Below, piece after piece: positions 1 to 10,607 of a DNA stretch of 64,000 bases. The notes under the pieces are model-generated. The model searched no databases and was not told the origin of the DNA. It saw only the letters and a list, made by a program, of their open reading frames with translations. Each line of letters starts with the position of its first letter. Positions within the stretch are counted from its first letter, which is position 1. The stretch is taken from NCBI GenBank assembly GCA_028456385.1, contig JALNQF010000040.1, positions 234,582 through 298,581 of the forward strand, given 5' to 3'. Origin of the DNA: Ophiosphaerella korrae. Taxonomy: Eukaryota > Ascomycota > Dothideomycetes > Pleosporales > Phaeosphaeriaceae. Both the position numbers and the translations under genes were made by a program.

Positions 1-776
1 CTTGCCCTGCGGCACGACAAACTTGGACGACGCTTTGTAGAGATTCGTGGGCGTGCCAACGTTGTCAACAACGAGCTTGAACACGGGCCCTTGCTTGGTC
101 AGCGCGGCGACAATGTCGGTGGTCTTGTAATCGATGACTTCGTCCGCGCCGAGGGATTTGCAGAACTCGACGTTGGGCGTCGAGCACGTCGTCGTAACAT
201 GGCAGCCAAGCGCCTTTGCGATCTGAATACCATACACGCCTGTTCCGCCGGAGCCGCCATTGATAAAGACCTTGTCGCCGGGCTGCACGTTGGGCTGGAT
301 GCTCTGGATCTCGGTGAGGCCGACGACGCCCATGGTAGCCGCTTCTTCCATAGGCACGTTTTCCGGCAGGGGCGTGGCTTGTGTGGGCTTTATGGCGACA
401 AATTGGGCTAGGCTGCCTTTTGCAAACTCGCCGCCTTTGGTGCCGAAGACTTTTTGGCCGACAGTGAAGTCGGTGACGTTCTTGCCGACTTGGGCGACGG
501 AGCCGCTGAAGTCGGTGCCGGGGATGAAGGTTGTGCCTAGGAGGCGGAGGGGCGCCGGGCCTTCGGTTACTTTGTAGTCGACAGGGTTGATGGCCATGGT
601 GTGGACTTGGATGAGGACTTCATTGTCGTTGGGCACGGGTTTGGGTGCGGCTTCATTAATGTGCATGTTCTTTTCGATTCCTCCAGTAGTGGCCGTGTAT
701 TGCCATGCTGAGATACTCTGTTAGCTTCGATATCTGCCAGTAACTTCAAAGTACATGCCTTTCATTGTCTGTGCCA
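1..776 (-). CDS. Zinc-type medium-chain reductase / quinone oxidoreductase, 3' end outside window
   Basis: Partial gene of the medium-chain dehydrogenase/reductase (MDR) superfamily, quinone-oxidoreductase branch, which reduces small ketone, quinone or enone substrates with NAD(P)H. Read leftward from about 717, the frame gives the typical start (AWQYTATTGGIEKN), then the GroES-like fold with HTMAINPVDYK and GTDFSGSV, and the nucleotide-binding loop GGSGGTGVYGIQIAK near residue 125, before running off the window at base 1. No catalytic zinc cysteines are seen, as in quinone reductases. The N-terminus is uncertain: the in-frame coding stretch is preceded by a TAA inside a CTAACAG 3' splice-like site (acceptor at 718), so a short first exon starting at the ATG at 776 is likely, but I could not find a convincing donor. 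ATG 665 is a fallback start. The family is clear; the substrate is unknown. Confidence 0.75.
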
Positions 777-1576
777 TCTTTCAGTAGTGTGGGTATTGCG
801 CTTGAGAAGAATTACAGTGTCCAATGTAGCTAGGTGGCTCACGCGATGTGAATTACTTGTTCCCTGGATTTTTCGATAGTCGGAAAGTTATCTACTCAGG
901 TTCAAGATTTTGCCCCATCAGGCACGGCCATCTTATATCCACACAGATCTTGCGTGCTTACGTGCTGTCGCAATGCATTTTGTGGCCTAGCCTGCGTCAT
1001 GCGATACGGCGGGGATGCTGGGTGGGGCAACCACCGACCGACATTGACAGGGGCAAAAATTGCCCGTCGCACATCCAAACCCCTGTTTCGTGCGTACAAT
1101 CACACTGTCAGATGTTTATCTAGATCGCCATCTGACGTCAACGGGCTTGAGCTGACCCAAGCCTATTTACATCCACCGATGTGATTAGGCGGCCATGGCA
1201 GTCGGCTGCAAAATCCCCCCGCACCCTCCGGCAAAGTCAGGAGACGAGCACGAATTGAGCTAAAGTCAGTTCCGTTCCGCTCACCAATAGCGCAACAAGT
1301 GATCCGGACAGCGGGCTAAACTTCAATCCGCTGTAGCGAGGGGAATTTTACTCTACATAGAGCGTACCCCGTCGTGGAGGACCGGAGAATCGAAGTAAAA
1401 GAATCGCCACCCTTTCGACTACCTAGCAAGCAGTAGTAAAATATTATCACAATACCTAACAGCGGCCGACAGGATAATCTAGGTTTATAGAAAACACTAA
1501 GGTTTTGGCTGTCACGTGATGTGACATGATCTAAATCTCTATCACTTGCTACTATACCTCGGCCTCCTTGGCCTCC
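777..1576. other. Intergenic, no gene recognised
   Basis: About 800 bases upstream of the partial reductase and downstream of the PhoD-like gene. Short open frames overlap on both strands with no family resemblance. A GTCACGTGAT motif (about 1512-1521) contains the CACGTG E-box core; its function is unknown. Confidence 0.4.
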
Positions 1577-3793
1577 TTAGCCTCTTGTCGAATTGGCTGG
1601 AGGATAGGTAATAAACATCTGATTGAACCCAGTAATATTCCAACCACCAGTCAGCGTATTCAACGTCAAATTCGTCGGCACCGTACTCCCCCTCTGCAAC
1701 GCACCACTCTCAACCCTTCCACCGGCAACACTTCTCTGCAAACAATTCGCCCCACTCTTAACCGTGAAATTCGCCAAACTGACTTCAAACGGATTCCGTG
1801 TTGCAACGGATGGAGAGCCTTGGAAAAGTTAGCACACGTGTAACGACCGACCACATGAACGCACCATAGTACCGCGCATTCAATTCCTCAGGCGAAATAT
1901 GAAGCTCGTAGTAGCCCCTGTAGTACCCTTCCGCCCACTGAAGCTCCCTGTTATCGCGAACAAGAGCCGCTGATTTACTGCTTGAGCTGGCAATGCTGCG
2001 ACCAGCGCCGTAGCCGCTCGACGACACGGCAGTGCCAGCGAATTCCACGCCAATGGCGCCGGCGCCTGTAACTTGGTCGTAGGGCGTTTCGTCCAGCCAG
2101 ACAAGGTCTGAAACCCAGTTGGCGTGCGAATCACCAGCGAGGAAGGCGGTGTTGTCGATTTTGTTGGAGTAGAGGTGGTGCAGAGTGCGGTTGCGGTTGG
2201 CGGTGTAGCCCTGTGGTTGATCAGTGTGTACCTCAGAGGTATGTAATATAGTGGAATATAGGACTTACATCCCATTGATCGGCATTCAATGGATTGCTGT
2301 ACACAGCGCTGTTATTCATGCGGCTGAAGATGATCTGGTTTCCAATAATCCTCCATGTCGCGCCTCGTTTTTTCGACTCCGACAAACTTCTATAAAACCA
2401 GTTCTCTTGCGCGCTGCCCATTAGCGAGCGGCCAGCATCATCTTTGAGTTCCTCGATATAATTGTCGTTCCAGTCGAGCGTTGTGATGCTTCGATCATAG
2501 TTGCGAGTGTCTAACATGACGAGATCGAACAGTTTGCCTATCTTGAAATTTCGCCATATGCGTAGATTGTCATCTAGATCGACTTGGCGGATACTGAAGG
2601 CAATCAGTACAGAATACGGTATCGTCGAGTTTAAGATACGTACGGCATCCACTCGAAATAGGCTCTTACAGCGTTCATCTTCCTTGCGTCAACACTAATA
2701 CGACCGAACTTTCGGAAAGATTCTTCGGTATTATTCATGCTGTTGGTACCAAACAGTCAGCAAGCAACAAATGACAGCCAGAGTTTGGGAATACTAACCC
2801 ACTAAAGCCGTCTCTGTAGCCGTTATTTGCAACCTCGTGGTCGTCCCACGTTGGAATCCAGGCAAAGTTTTGGTGAGCAAGACGGAGATCCAAATCAGTG
2901 CGATACTGCCCAATTCTGGTCCGATAGTCGTACAGGCTAAAGATCTCGCCTTTAGGTGCTGTTGCTCGCGGGTCTTTTCCCAAATTTCCTTGACCACGCT
3001 CGTAGATGTAGTCTCCAAGATGTACCTGGAATAATCAGTTGTAATGTTTCTGAGTGGATGATGATGTTGATAGTCGCTTACGAAAAAGTCTACATTGTCT
3101 TTTCGCGCGGCATTGCCATACGCGTTGAAATATCCATTGGGATAGTTACTGCAGGAGAAAACCGCAAGGCCAACTTTGGACACGCTATCGTTTTCATCGG
3201 GGCTGGTCTTCGTTCTTCCAAGCGGGCTTTTGTTTTTAGATCCACAAACGTTAAACTGGTAGTAGTAGGTTTTGAAGGGTGCTAGATTCTTTGCTTCAAT
3301 CTGCTGATAATGAGTTCAATACCTCCGTAGTAAAAGAATAGGAAGTCACCTTGATAGTAAAATCGATATCGGAAGTGGTATAAGCAGTGCCTTTGTCAAC
3401 AACGGTTGAAAAGTTCCCATCTGTTCCAACGCGATACTCAACACAAATTGGGTTCGGCGATGCGTTGATATATTTCTCTGTCTCGTGGCTATAAAATGGC
3501 ACGTAGCCCGAAACAGTCACATTAGACCTATCATGTTCAAGGGATGGAGCCACTCGCGTCCAGAGGATGACAGAGTGAGGATAAGAGTCCCCGGATGCAA
3601 CACCATGCGTGAAGTTGAGCTGGGATGGGTCCCATGGTACTGCTCGCTTCACAAGGCTTCTTTTGGCAACTTTCGACACATTGATAGCAAGGCCAATGTG
3701 TCTTCGAGAAGGAGATTCGTAATTGAGGTTGCCATCGAACGAGGCTGTGGCAAGGGAGGCCAGATAAGCCACGGCGAGTAAAGAAGGAGCCAT
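1577..3793 (-). CDS. Secreted PhoD-type alkaline phosphatase
   Basis: Metallophosphatase of the PhoD family, which hydrolyses phosphomonoesters or diesters outside the cell for phosphate scavenging. Seven exons join without a stop: 3793-3350, 3300-3082, 3025-2799, 2739-2644, 2593-2269, 2210-1865 and 1818-1577, a 632-residue protein. Residues 1-17 are a signal peptide (LLAVAYLASLATAS). The N-terminal PhoD domain carries FTHGVASGDSYPHSVILWTR. The metal-binding motifs follow in order: FSCSNYP, LGDYIYE (about residue 226), WDDHEVANNGY (about 282) and LAGDSHANW (about 462). Several N-glycosylation sequons fit secretion. ATG 3793 starts the signal peptide and lies about 36 bases below a TATA-like box. 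All introns are 49-58 nt with GT-AG ends. It shows no sign of damage. Enzyme class is confident; the natural substrate is not known. Confidence 0.9.
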
Positions 3794-3828
3794 TGTGAGT
3801 GTACATCATGCATGGCAAATACGCTGTC

Positions 3829-3837
3829 CTTTATATG
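3829..3837 (-). promoter_or_regulatory. TATA-like box of the PhoD gene
   Basis: On the minus strand this reads CATATAAAG, about 36-44 bases upstream of ATG 3793, a usual spacing for a short 5' leader. Confidence 0.4.
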
Positions 3838-3867
3838 CTGCAAGTTTGGTTATATCTCGCCCTGTGC

Positions 3868-3914
3868 CCTTACACATCCGTACCACGACTGACCTTACAC
3901 ATCTGTACCACGAC
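3868..3914. repeat. Two tandem copies of a 22-bp motif upstream of the PhoD gene
   Basis: CCTTACACATCCGTACCACG begins at 3868 and recurs with one change (C to T) at 3893, a 25-bp period. It lies 75-120 bases upstream of the PhoD start. Paired sites like this can bind a regulator, but no known site is recognised. Confidence 0.35.
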
Positions 3915-4103
3915 ACGGTCAGCAAGTTAGGCAACTTCGTGCGGTCCGTAATATTGGCAAATCGATCCACCAGTCATGTCTCGGATATTGTCAGTCCGTA
4001 AAATGGTTTCCGGTGATGCTCGCAGCTTGCATATGCACGGTGCGCATGTGCGGAAAGGGTGAAGTATTACTGGTCGGTTGAGGAGCTTACCCTAGCTTCC
4101 ACC

Positions 4104-4493
4104 ACTACAGGCCTTCGCATGGTGGAGCGCATCTCTGTCAAAGTTTGGCGAATCAGAGCATAACAGCCGGTGTGATCTAGAGCCGTAATTCGTCACACTC
4201 CGACAGGGATGCGCTCCGCCATGCGAAGGTACTGTAGTTACAAGGGGGCCAAGAAAGGGTGAGTAGTGCGGTTTGATGCGCTCGAGCCATGGAATTCTAT
4301 CGAATCTTACGCACACTGTAATTTACATACAACTTGGATCAACTCAGTATCGTGTGTGCCCACCTCCAGCTAAGCGTACAGTCTCGCCATGGTTCTTAAA
4401 TTATACACAAATTTCTATTGGAGTAAGGAATCTTCGACAACTTTCTATGGCCCGAGCGCACCGAACGCACTACTCACCCTTTCTTGGGCCCCC
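4104..4493. repeat. Nested foldback (inverted-repeat) element
   Basis: Two pairs of inverted arms share one central block. Arm pair 1 is 4104-4139 with 4202-4237 (motif CCTTCGCATGG, then GGAGCGCATC). Inside it, CGGTGTGA faces TCACACTCCG. Arm pair 2 is 4243-4290 with 4447-4493 (motif CACTACTCACCCTTTCTTGG), about 85% identical. The block between the two genes thus forms two adjacent hairpins. It could be a miniature inverted-repeat transposable element or a nested pair. No coding sequence lies inside. Confidence 0.6.
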
Positions 4494-4743
4494 ATTGTAT
4501 CAGCGGGAAGGCAGTTAGATGACGTCGCTTGTCCCATTCGAGCTAGTCCTGTGAGCATTCGTATCTCTCAGTCTACAAGAACTAATCAACACTGCATGCG
4601 TAAGATATACGAAAAGATATTCTTTGACTTATGTTCTGTCTACTGTTAAAGTACTGGGATTCTGAACGGATAGTCGAGGCGTTTGAAGATTTGACAACAT
4701 TCTGGAGACGCAAACTCTTTACTCTAAAAGAAAATGCTTACAG

Positions 4744-5848
4744 CTACTCAACTGTGTATACCAACTTCAGCCCAGAGACTTTATTGTCCTTGAGATCCTG
4801 TAACCCCAGAAGTGCACCCTCAAGGCCTTTGTGTACCTTGGTCGGATGCGTGCGGATCTTTCCAGAATTGATCAGATCTGTCGAAGCCTTCCAAAGCCTC
4901 GCAGCAAATGCGTAGTCATCCTGAGAACCCTCGCGATCTCCTAGAGCTGAATAGGCGAGTCTGAAATCGACCTTGACGTCTTCACGCGGTGACGTACTCG
5001 GCAAAAGAGTAGAGATTAGGCCGCCGCTGGAGCTGATTGCTGCGGCGCAGATGTCGACTGACCCATGCTCTGAAATGCAATCATAGACTAGTTTGAGATT
5101 ACCGTTGCTGGCTTTGTTGATCTTGGAACCGACATCTGAATCCTTGTAGTCAAAGACGTGGTCGGCTCCTAGTTTGCGAACAAGATCGAAATTATGCGGT
5201 GAGGCAGTCGCAAACACTTCCAAGCCTGCGAGTTTGGCGTATTGTACAGCGAGCGTACCGGTTGCAGTTGAAGCGCCATAAATGAGAATCGAAGTTGGTT
5301 CCTGCACTTTGGCTGGCGGGAAGGGTAGGCCGAGTGACTGGTATAAACCTTGACCGATAGTGGTGATACCCACGCCTAAGGTTGCGGCATCTTCAAACGA
5401 TACGTTTTCGCTGAGCTTGAGGTGGAGGCCAGCTCTAGCCTTGATATGTTCGGCTCCTGCGCCATTGGAATGGTCTTGATCGTCACCTGAAAATGGTCAG
5501 CATTGATACTCAAAACCAACAAAATATTCTTACTTCCGCGGACGAAACCGGCAACTCTGTCGCCGACTTTCAAATCAGTCACACCTTCCCCGACTTCCTC
5601 AACTACACCGGCATAGTCGCAGCCAACAATAGCACCTGGTGATGGATTCTTAGCAATACGCTTCCAGTCCTATTCTCATCAGCCTCATACATGTCAAGGA
5701 TGAGTAAAATACGTGCAGTTGGGTTAAGGGCGATAGCTTTGGTCTTGACTAGAATCCAATCGTCTTTCGTAAGCTTGGGAAGAGGCACGTCTGTCCTGAG
5801 CACGGCACCTCCATCAGGTCCATGTACAATAGCTTTTTGGGTAGACAT
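4744..5848 (-). CDS. toxD/trans-enoyl-reductase-like zinc-binding oxidoreductase
   Basis: MDR-superfamily reductase of the fungal toxD / stand-alone enoyl reductase type, which reduces activated double bonds with NADPH; some relatives serve polyketide synthases. Exons 5848-5717, 5669-5534 and 5486-4744 give 336 residues. Visible motifs are ALNPTDWKRI across the first junction, GAIVGCDYAGVVEEVG, the Rossmann loop YGASTATGTLAVQYAKLAG (about residues 157-175) and the C-terminal GLKLVYTVE. The first intron (5716-5670) has no GT donor in a workable phase. A GC donor (GCACGT) with AG acceptor restores the family motif NPT-DWK. No polyketide or peptide synthase gene is nearby, so a biosynthetic role is not supported here. 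ATG 5848 is the only start giving the typical short N-terminus. Confidence 0.88.
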
Positions 5849-6307
5849 CTTTTGGGAAAGGGCTGAGATTGATTGTTATTATGTTCTAATGATAGAGTAG
5901 GTATTGTTCGGTTGGATTTATACAAGTGAGATGGGTGAGCTTAAAAAGCAATCCATATTCTATTTGTAATCAGAGGGATTATGATAGAGTAACAGAATCG
6001 CCCATGAAGCCGAGTAAGTGGGGATCAAGTTCATCATACTTGGCATCTTCTTGCCTGTTTATTGATTATAAGATTGGTAATCAGTGAAGCGTACAGTTGA
6101 ACAGTAAACGGCCAAACTGGAGGATAACGGATAATCACACCATGGAGACCTCAGCATGGGTGGGGTGAGAGTCTGTGCTCATGTAGCGCCAAGACAGTCT
6201 GGCACCCTAGCTCGTGGTCTCCTCCAAGACAAACGCGTGTAATTGTTCGAGGCTGACCACACACATACCAGGAGTAGCGTGCTCTTCGCACCATCTCTCT
6301 CTCTCGA
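5849..6307. promoter_or_regulatory. Divergent promoter between the oxidoreductase and MED7
   Basis: About 460 bases shared by two divergent genes. On the minus strand GTATAAATCC (5914-5923) is a TATA-like box about 66-75 bases above ATG 5848. On the plus strand the MED7 side lacks a TATA box and ends in a CT-rich run (CATCTCTCTCTCTCG) just before ATG 6308, typical of constitutive fungal promoters. Confidence 0.45.
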
Positions 6308-7132
6308 ATGGCTGACCAGCAGCAGCCCCAAGAAGACGACGGTCTGAGGCTCCCTCCGTTTCCCCCGCCCCCACCTTTCTACCAACACTTCACCGCCGAG
6401 AATAAACGTCGATTAGAGGACATTGAGCAAGAAGCTTTCCTTGACATCATCACCGAGGATGGTGCTCCGCCAAAGCTTTCGCATGACCAGATTCTCGCTT
6501 TGCCGACCGAGCTGCGCTACCTCATCCCCCCAGAGCCACCAAAAGACGGCGAGGAATTCAAAGTGTTTGGCGCCGTCACAAAGGCCAATGGCACAGACTC
6601 ATTCAACAAGACTATGGAGTGGATAGGCCGCACCCTCGCCGCCGACTACACCCTCACAGGCTGGCAGTACGAGCAACTTTACCCCTCCACCGATGCCGCA
6701 TCATCGGCCTCGTCCACGCTTGACCGCCAGCGCTACCTTTTCCGCTTCCTGCGCAGTATCCTCATCGCATACATCGAGCTCCTTGGTATCGTCGCCGTCA
6801 ACCCCACCTCCGAACAGAAGGACCAGAAGTTGAAGGACATATTAACCATGGTCACCAACATGCATGCGCTGATCAACGAGTATCGGCCGCATCAGGCCAG
6901 AGAAACGCTCATCAGAGAGATGGAGAGGCAGCTTGAGAGGAAACAGAAGGAAATTGAGGGCGTCAGGAGGATGAAGGACAGGGTTGCGCAAGTGCTAGAG
7001 AGGTTTGGCAGAGACGTGCCTGGTGAGACAACTGAGGACAAAAGCCAGGACCATGGGATGAAGAGCGAAAGTGACAGGAAACGAGAGGCACAAAGACACA
7101 TGTGGGAAGCGATGGACGAGCTGCTCGGCTAA
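6308..7132 (+). CDS. MED7: Mediator complex subunit 7
   Basis: Subunit of the middle module of Mediator, which links transcription activators to RNA polymerase II in the nucleus. A single exon encodes 274 residues, usual for fungal MED7. The N-terminus has the family hallmark, a proline run before an aromatic pair (PPFPPPPPFYQHFT, residues 16-29), followed by LPTELRYLIPPEPP (about 65-78). The central part is helical (YLFRFLRSILIAYIELLGIVAVNP). Residues about 200-235 form a charged coiled coil (REMERQLERKQKEIEGVRRM) that would pair with MED21. The acidic/basic tail ends AMDELLG and a TAA stop. ATG 6308 follows a CT-rich leader. It looks intact and constitutive. Confidence 0.9.
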   Translation: MADQQQPQEDDGLRLPPFPPPPPFYQHFTAENKRRLEDIEQEAFLDIITEDGAPPKLSHDQILALPTELRYLIPPEPPKDGEEFKVFGAVTKANGTDSFNKTMEWIGRTLAADYTLTGWQYEQLYPSTDAASSASSTLDRQRYLFRFLRSILIAYIELLGIVAVNPTSEQKDQKLKDILTMVTNMHALINEYRPHQARETLIREMERQLERKQKEIEGVRRMKDRVAQVLERFGRDVPGETTEDKSQDHGMKSESDRKREAQRHMWEAMDELLG

Positions 7133-7630
7133 TGAGCAGAATGAGCACACAAAAGCGCTTGCCACCCTCCAACTACCACCGCGATGCAATATCGGAGGGC
7201 TTGGCGCTTACCAGCACCTTGCGCTAGCTGTGTTTCAAGAACCAAGCCTCGAGCATGACGTCACGCTAGAAAAGCAAATATTATGCCCCTATAGCCTCGT
7301 CCTTGCGATGCCTTCAGCTCTACATCGCGTTGGTGTTGTGTCTCTGAACATACCGCACGGCCACAGTGGGCGTGACAAGAGGCGTTGGCACGCGACCTGG
7401 AACACCATCGAGACGAGGGGGCGCACATCATCTGCGAACGCTATTTCAGCCCCCACGAAATGTAGAGGTGAAGAGGCTTGGGGCAACGGTCATGCATGCC
7501 TAAATCATTCAGCCCAGCCTTGGTCATTCACACCTTCAGATTCGTGCTCTCTATTTTACAGATCTCTACCTTTCACTCTTCTTACAACCCGCCCTTGCAA
7601 TATAACATTATTCTTATCATTATACCCTAG
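7133..7630. other. Intergenic, promoter of the DUF2235 gene
   Basis: About 500 bases with an overlapping open frame but no family resemblance. The last 80 bases before ATG 7631 are pyrimidine-rich, as expected of a promoter/leader. Confidence 0.4.
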
Positions 7631-9154
7631 ATGGCATATCCTACTCCAACTAAGAAACTGGCCGTGTTTTGCGACGGAACATGGGTCGGCCGCGAGACGA
7701 ATGTTGCTGGCGCGCCTGCGAGCAACATCAGGCAACTTGCAAACATGGTTGGCGAAGTCAAATATAACAATGTTCCTATACAAGAATCTACAGTTCACCC
7801 AATAGCTGTACACCAACACGTACAATCCGCACAACAGAATGGCTACCATAGTGCCCCACACTCAACTAGCAATACACCCAACGTCGTTGCTGGTTACCAA
7901 GAAGGCGTAGGCCTAAATCGCACATTCCTAGAGTACATCTGGGACGGCGCAACTGCATCAGCTATCGGCAACGAGTGTATCAGCGTTTACAAATTCATCG
8001 TCGAGAACTACACATCTGAGCATGAGATCTGGCTCTTCGGTTTCTCTCGCGGCGCTTTCACAGTGCGATGTGTAGCTGGTATGATCAATAATTGCGGCAT
8101 CATCAAGCGACGTCCGGAGTACACGGAATATGAGGTTGAACGGCTCTGCTACGATGTGTTTCGAACGTATCGCTCATCCCTACCACGAGACAAGCCGCAT
8201 AGCGAGGAGTGCGAAAATTTCAAAGGCGATGCGGAGCATGTGTGGCAGGTCAAACGCCCGATTCGCTTCATGGGCCTCATCGACACAGTCGGTGCACTTG
8301 GTATCCCACGCCTAAACGCAGGTATAGGGTTCGACTGGGCGCCATTTGAGTTTTTTGACCAGGCAGTATCCTCCGTAGTCCAACACATCTATCACGCCCC
8401 CGCCCTACACGATCGCCTCTGGATCTTCCAACCCTGCCTCGTCCTTCCCAGCGAGCGTGAAGGCGCCAAGAAAGCCATCGTCCACCAAAAATGGTTTCCA
8501 GGCACGCACTACGATGTCGGCCGCATGACCTTCCGCTTCGTCCGCCAGAGCCCCGCCAACTGGATCGAAGGCATCCTCGGCTGGCTCCCCGACCTCCTCA
8601 GCAAAACCATCTACCCAAACGAAGTCCTATCCGATTGCGTGCTCCGCTGGCTCCTCGAAGGCATCCAAGACGTCTCTTCACCCAGCACCCCACTTATCCC
8701 AGACGTTCAACAGCGCATATCATTTCTCACCAACCGCATCGCCAATCCCTCACCCAACACCACAGGCAGCGGTGATATTTACGGCGAGGTCCTCAACTAT
8801 GCGCCGGGTGGCATCGTTCTCGGCAGCGTCCAGCGCGTCTCCCGCTTCTCCACATCTCTTCTCAACCGCATACTCCCGCGTCTCGGCGACAACATCCACG
8901 AGATCCTCGGCATCAAGGCCATCGTCAGTATCCTTACTGCTACGGCGGACCGACGCATTCCGGGCACGAATGTCGATGTGTTTGACTATTTACAGGCTGA
9001 AGAGAACGGTGTTGTTGTGGCGCAGCGGGCACGCATGGAAGGCGTAAATGAATGGGGGAAGGAGAGGTATGTGAGCCGGACGTACGAGAGCTTTTTATTA
9101 TGGAAGAGGGTTTTTGGTGGAGGGAGGGGGAGGAGTGAGTCGAACGGAATGTAG
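7631..9154 (+). CDS. DUF2235 alpha/beta-hydrolase (Tle1-like phospholipase family)
   Basis: Single-exon gene of 507 residues. It starts KKLAVFCDGTW (residues 8-18), the typical DUF2235 opening. GYQEGVGLN (89-97) and WDGATA follow, then the nucleophile elbow GFSRGA with Ser139. Later comes VHQKWFPGTHYDVG (about 278-291), likely holding the catalytic His and Asp. DUF2235 proteins are serine hydrolases; bacterial members of the Tle1 group are phospholipases, while fungal members are mostly uncharacterised. No signal peptide or membrane segment is evident, so a cytosolic location is inferred. The C-terminal about 200 residues (PDVQQRISFL to the end) show no domain I recognise. ATG 7631 is the first ATG and directly precedes the conserved domain. 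Confidence 0.88.
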   Translation: MAYPTPTKKLAVFCDGTWVGRETNVAGAPASNIRQLANMVGEVKYNNVPIQESTVHPIAVHQHVQSAQQNGYHSAPHSTSNTPNVVAGYQEGVGLNRTFLEYIWDGATASAIGNECISVYKFIVENYTSEHEIWLFGFSRGAFTVRCVAGMINNCGIIKRRPEYTEYEVERLCYDVFRTYRSSLPRDKPHSEECENFKGDAEHVWQVKRPIRFMGLIDTVGALGIPRLNAGIGFDWAPFEFFDQAVSSVVQHIYHAPALHDRLWIFQPCLVLPSEREGAKKAIVHQKWFPGTHYDVGRMTFRFVRQSPANWIEGILGWLPDLLSKTIYPNEVLSDCVLRWLLEGIQDVSSPSTPLIPDVQQRISFLTNRIANPSPNTTGSGDIYGEVLNYAPGGIVLGSVQRVSRFSTSLLNRILPRLGDNIHEILGIKAIVSILTATADRRIPGTNVDVFDYLQAEENGVVVAQRARMEGVNEWGKERYVSRTYESFLLWKRVFGGGRGRSESNGM

Positions 9155-10051
9155 GTCTGCTATTGATGTGGTTCGGATACAGCCATACCTTTTATCTACA
9201 TGGCTTGTACAATACTTTCTTTCAACACTGCTCTGGTATCGTTTTTTTAGTGGCAAGTACGCGAGCAAGCAGGGGTGGTGTCGCCTAGATCGCGATTTCT
9301 TGCACCACACTACGCCAATATCGTCCTGCTTCTCTACTTAACCTGACCGTGCTGCCTCTCGGTCCTGGGCAATTGGGATACAGGTGACTTAAGACGCAGC
9401 AGCCAAAAGCTATTAGGACCACCTAGGATATGTTTCTCAATGGTGATAAGTATAATTGGAGTAATTCAAAGTTCCTAGATAGATAATTATGCACTATACA
9501 GCTTGTTGTACACACCTAGTGTTGATGTGAGGAGAATGGATATCCCACCTTTTCAGTTTACCAAGGCCCAGGAGTCGCTCTCCCGGAGCTATCGACCAGT
9601 ATGCCCGGTTTAACTGACCGTTGGTAACAGTGTTGATTCAGGTCGATCTTGAAATTCACAAGGCAACATGTTGCGCATGGTTCCACAATTATCCAGGGCA
9701 ATCAGGGCCAAATCGAGCAGGTAGAATAACTTCTCCTCTCGCCTTGATGTGTCCTCTGGCTGAGATGATCCCAAGTCTCTGCCAAACTAGATGTAGTGAG
9801 CTGAGTGTCTGCCTGAAAATAAGTATAAAGTTTCGAGTGTGCGCGTGCGCTCCTGTATGGTCGGGTAGAATGTCCGCAGCCTGACAATTTCCTTTGCGTT
9901 TCATCTCCTTAAGTGTCGATTTCTTCTCGGCGATGACCCGCAAATGCATTGTGGCCGACATCAGCTGGGGACACAAATACCTAGAGTGCATTGGCGTGTA
10001 TTTGCTCATTCCCTGGTTTGACTCAGCTAAATCATCGCATACCGAAGTTAA
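9155..10051. other. Intergenic, no gene recognised
   Basis: About 900 bases between the DUF2235 gene and the protease remnant. Only short overlapping frames are present and none resembles a family. Confidence 0.4.
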
Positions 10052-10500
10052 TTAAAAGCCTTTTACACTTAGTGCTTTATAAAACACACTCTTGTCGACG
10101 TTCTCGTCGTGAACAATATGGTAGTTGGTTAAGGCCACGAGCCTACCATTCTCTGATCTGAATACACCTCCTGCTATGCCGGCATGCTTTGCGTCACCCT
10201 TTATGCCTATGGATGCACCCATAGCAATATCTGTCTCATAGGACTCGATACTGACTCCATCACATGATCCCGTGTTGTTTGTATCACATGACCCGGTGTA
10301 ACCTATATCACTTGATTTAGTGTTACCTGTGCCATACAAAATTTCAACCTCGAATGTACAGGTGATTTTTGCCAATCTAGGCATCGCACGATTAGATGAG
10401 CTCGGCTTGCAACATCATATGCCATCAAATCTGTATCAGGCCTCCAAGTTTGTTCCAACGGTGAATTTTGTTTTGTGACAAACGGCCCTAGGTGTAGCAA
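10052..10500 (-). pseudogene. Remnant of a trypsin-like serine protease domain gene
   Basis: A minus-strand frame (10384-10052) contains KHAGIAGGVFRSENGRLVAL followed by TNYHIVHDE. This matches the beta-barrel strand and catalytic-His motif of trypsin-like peptidases (GT-GG-...-LTN-H-V). The sequence stops soon after, with no Asp or GDSG-type Ser motif in reach, so only the first third of the domain remains. A second frame overlapping 10303-10500 (TWRPDTDLMAYDVASRAHLI) could be the upstream part, implying a frameshift. It is called a remnant by motif only; the family assignment is moderate. Confidence 0.35.
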
Positions 10501-10607
10501 TCAATTTGCCGTGAGTCTTACGAGATCACCCCCATTTATAACCTCAGGACAGTCTACGATTCCAGATTCTTCTTTCACAACTATCGAGTACCATTCGATC
10601 AACTACA

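Noticed and set aside
7071..7805. A 244-residue plus-strand ORF overlapping MED7 and the DUF2235 gene
   Set aside because: It overlaps the ends of two real genes in another frame and has no family resemblance.
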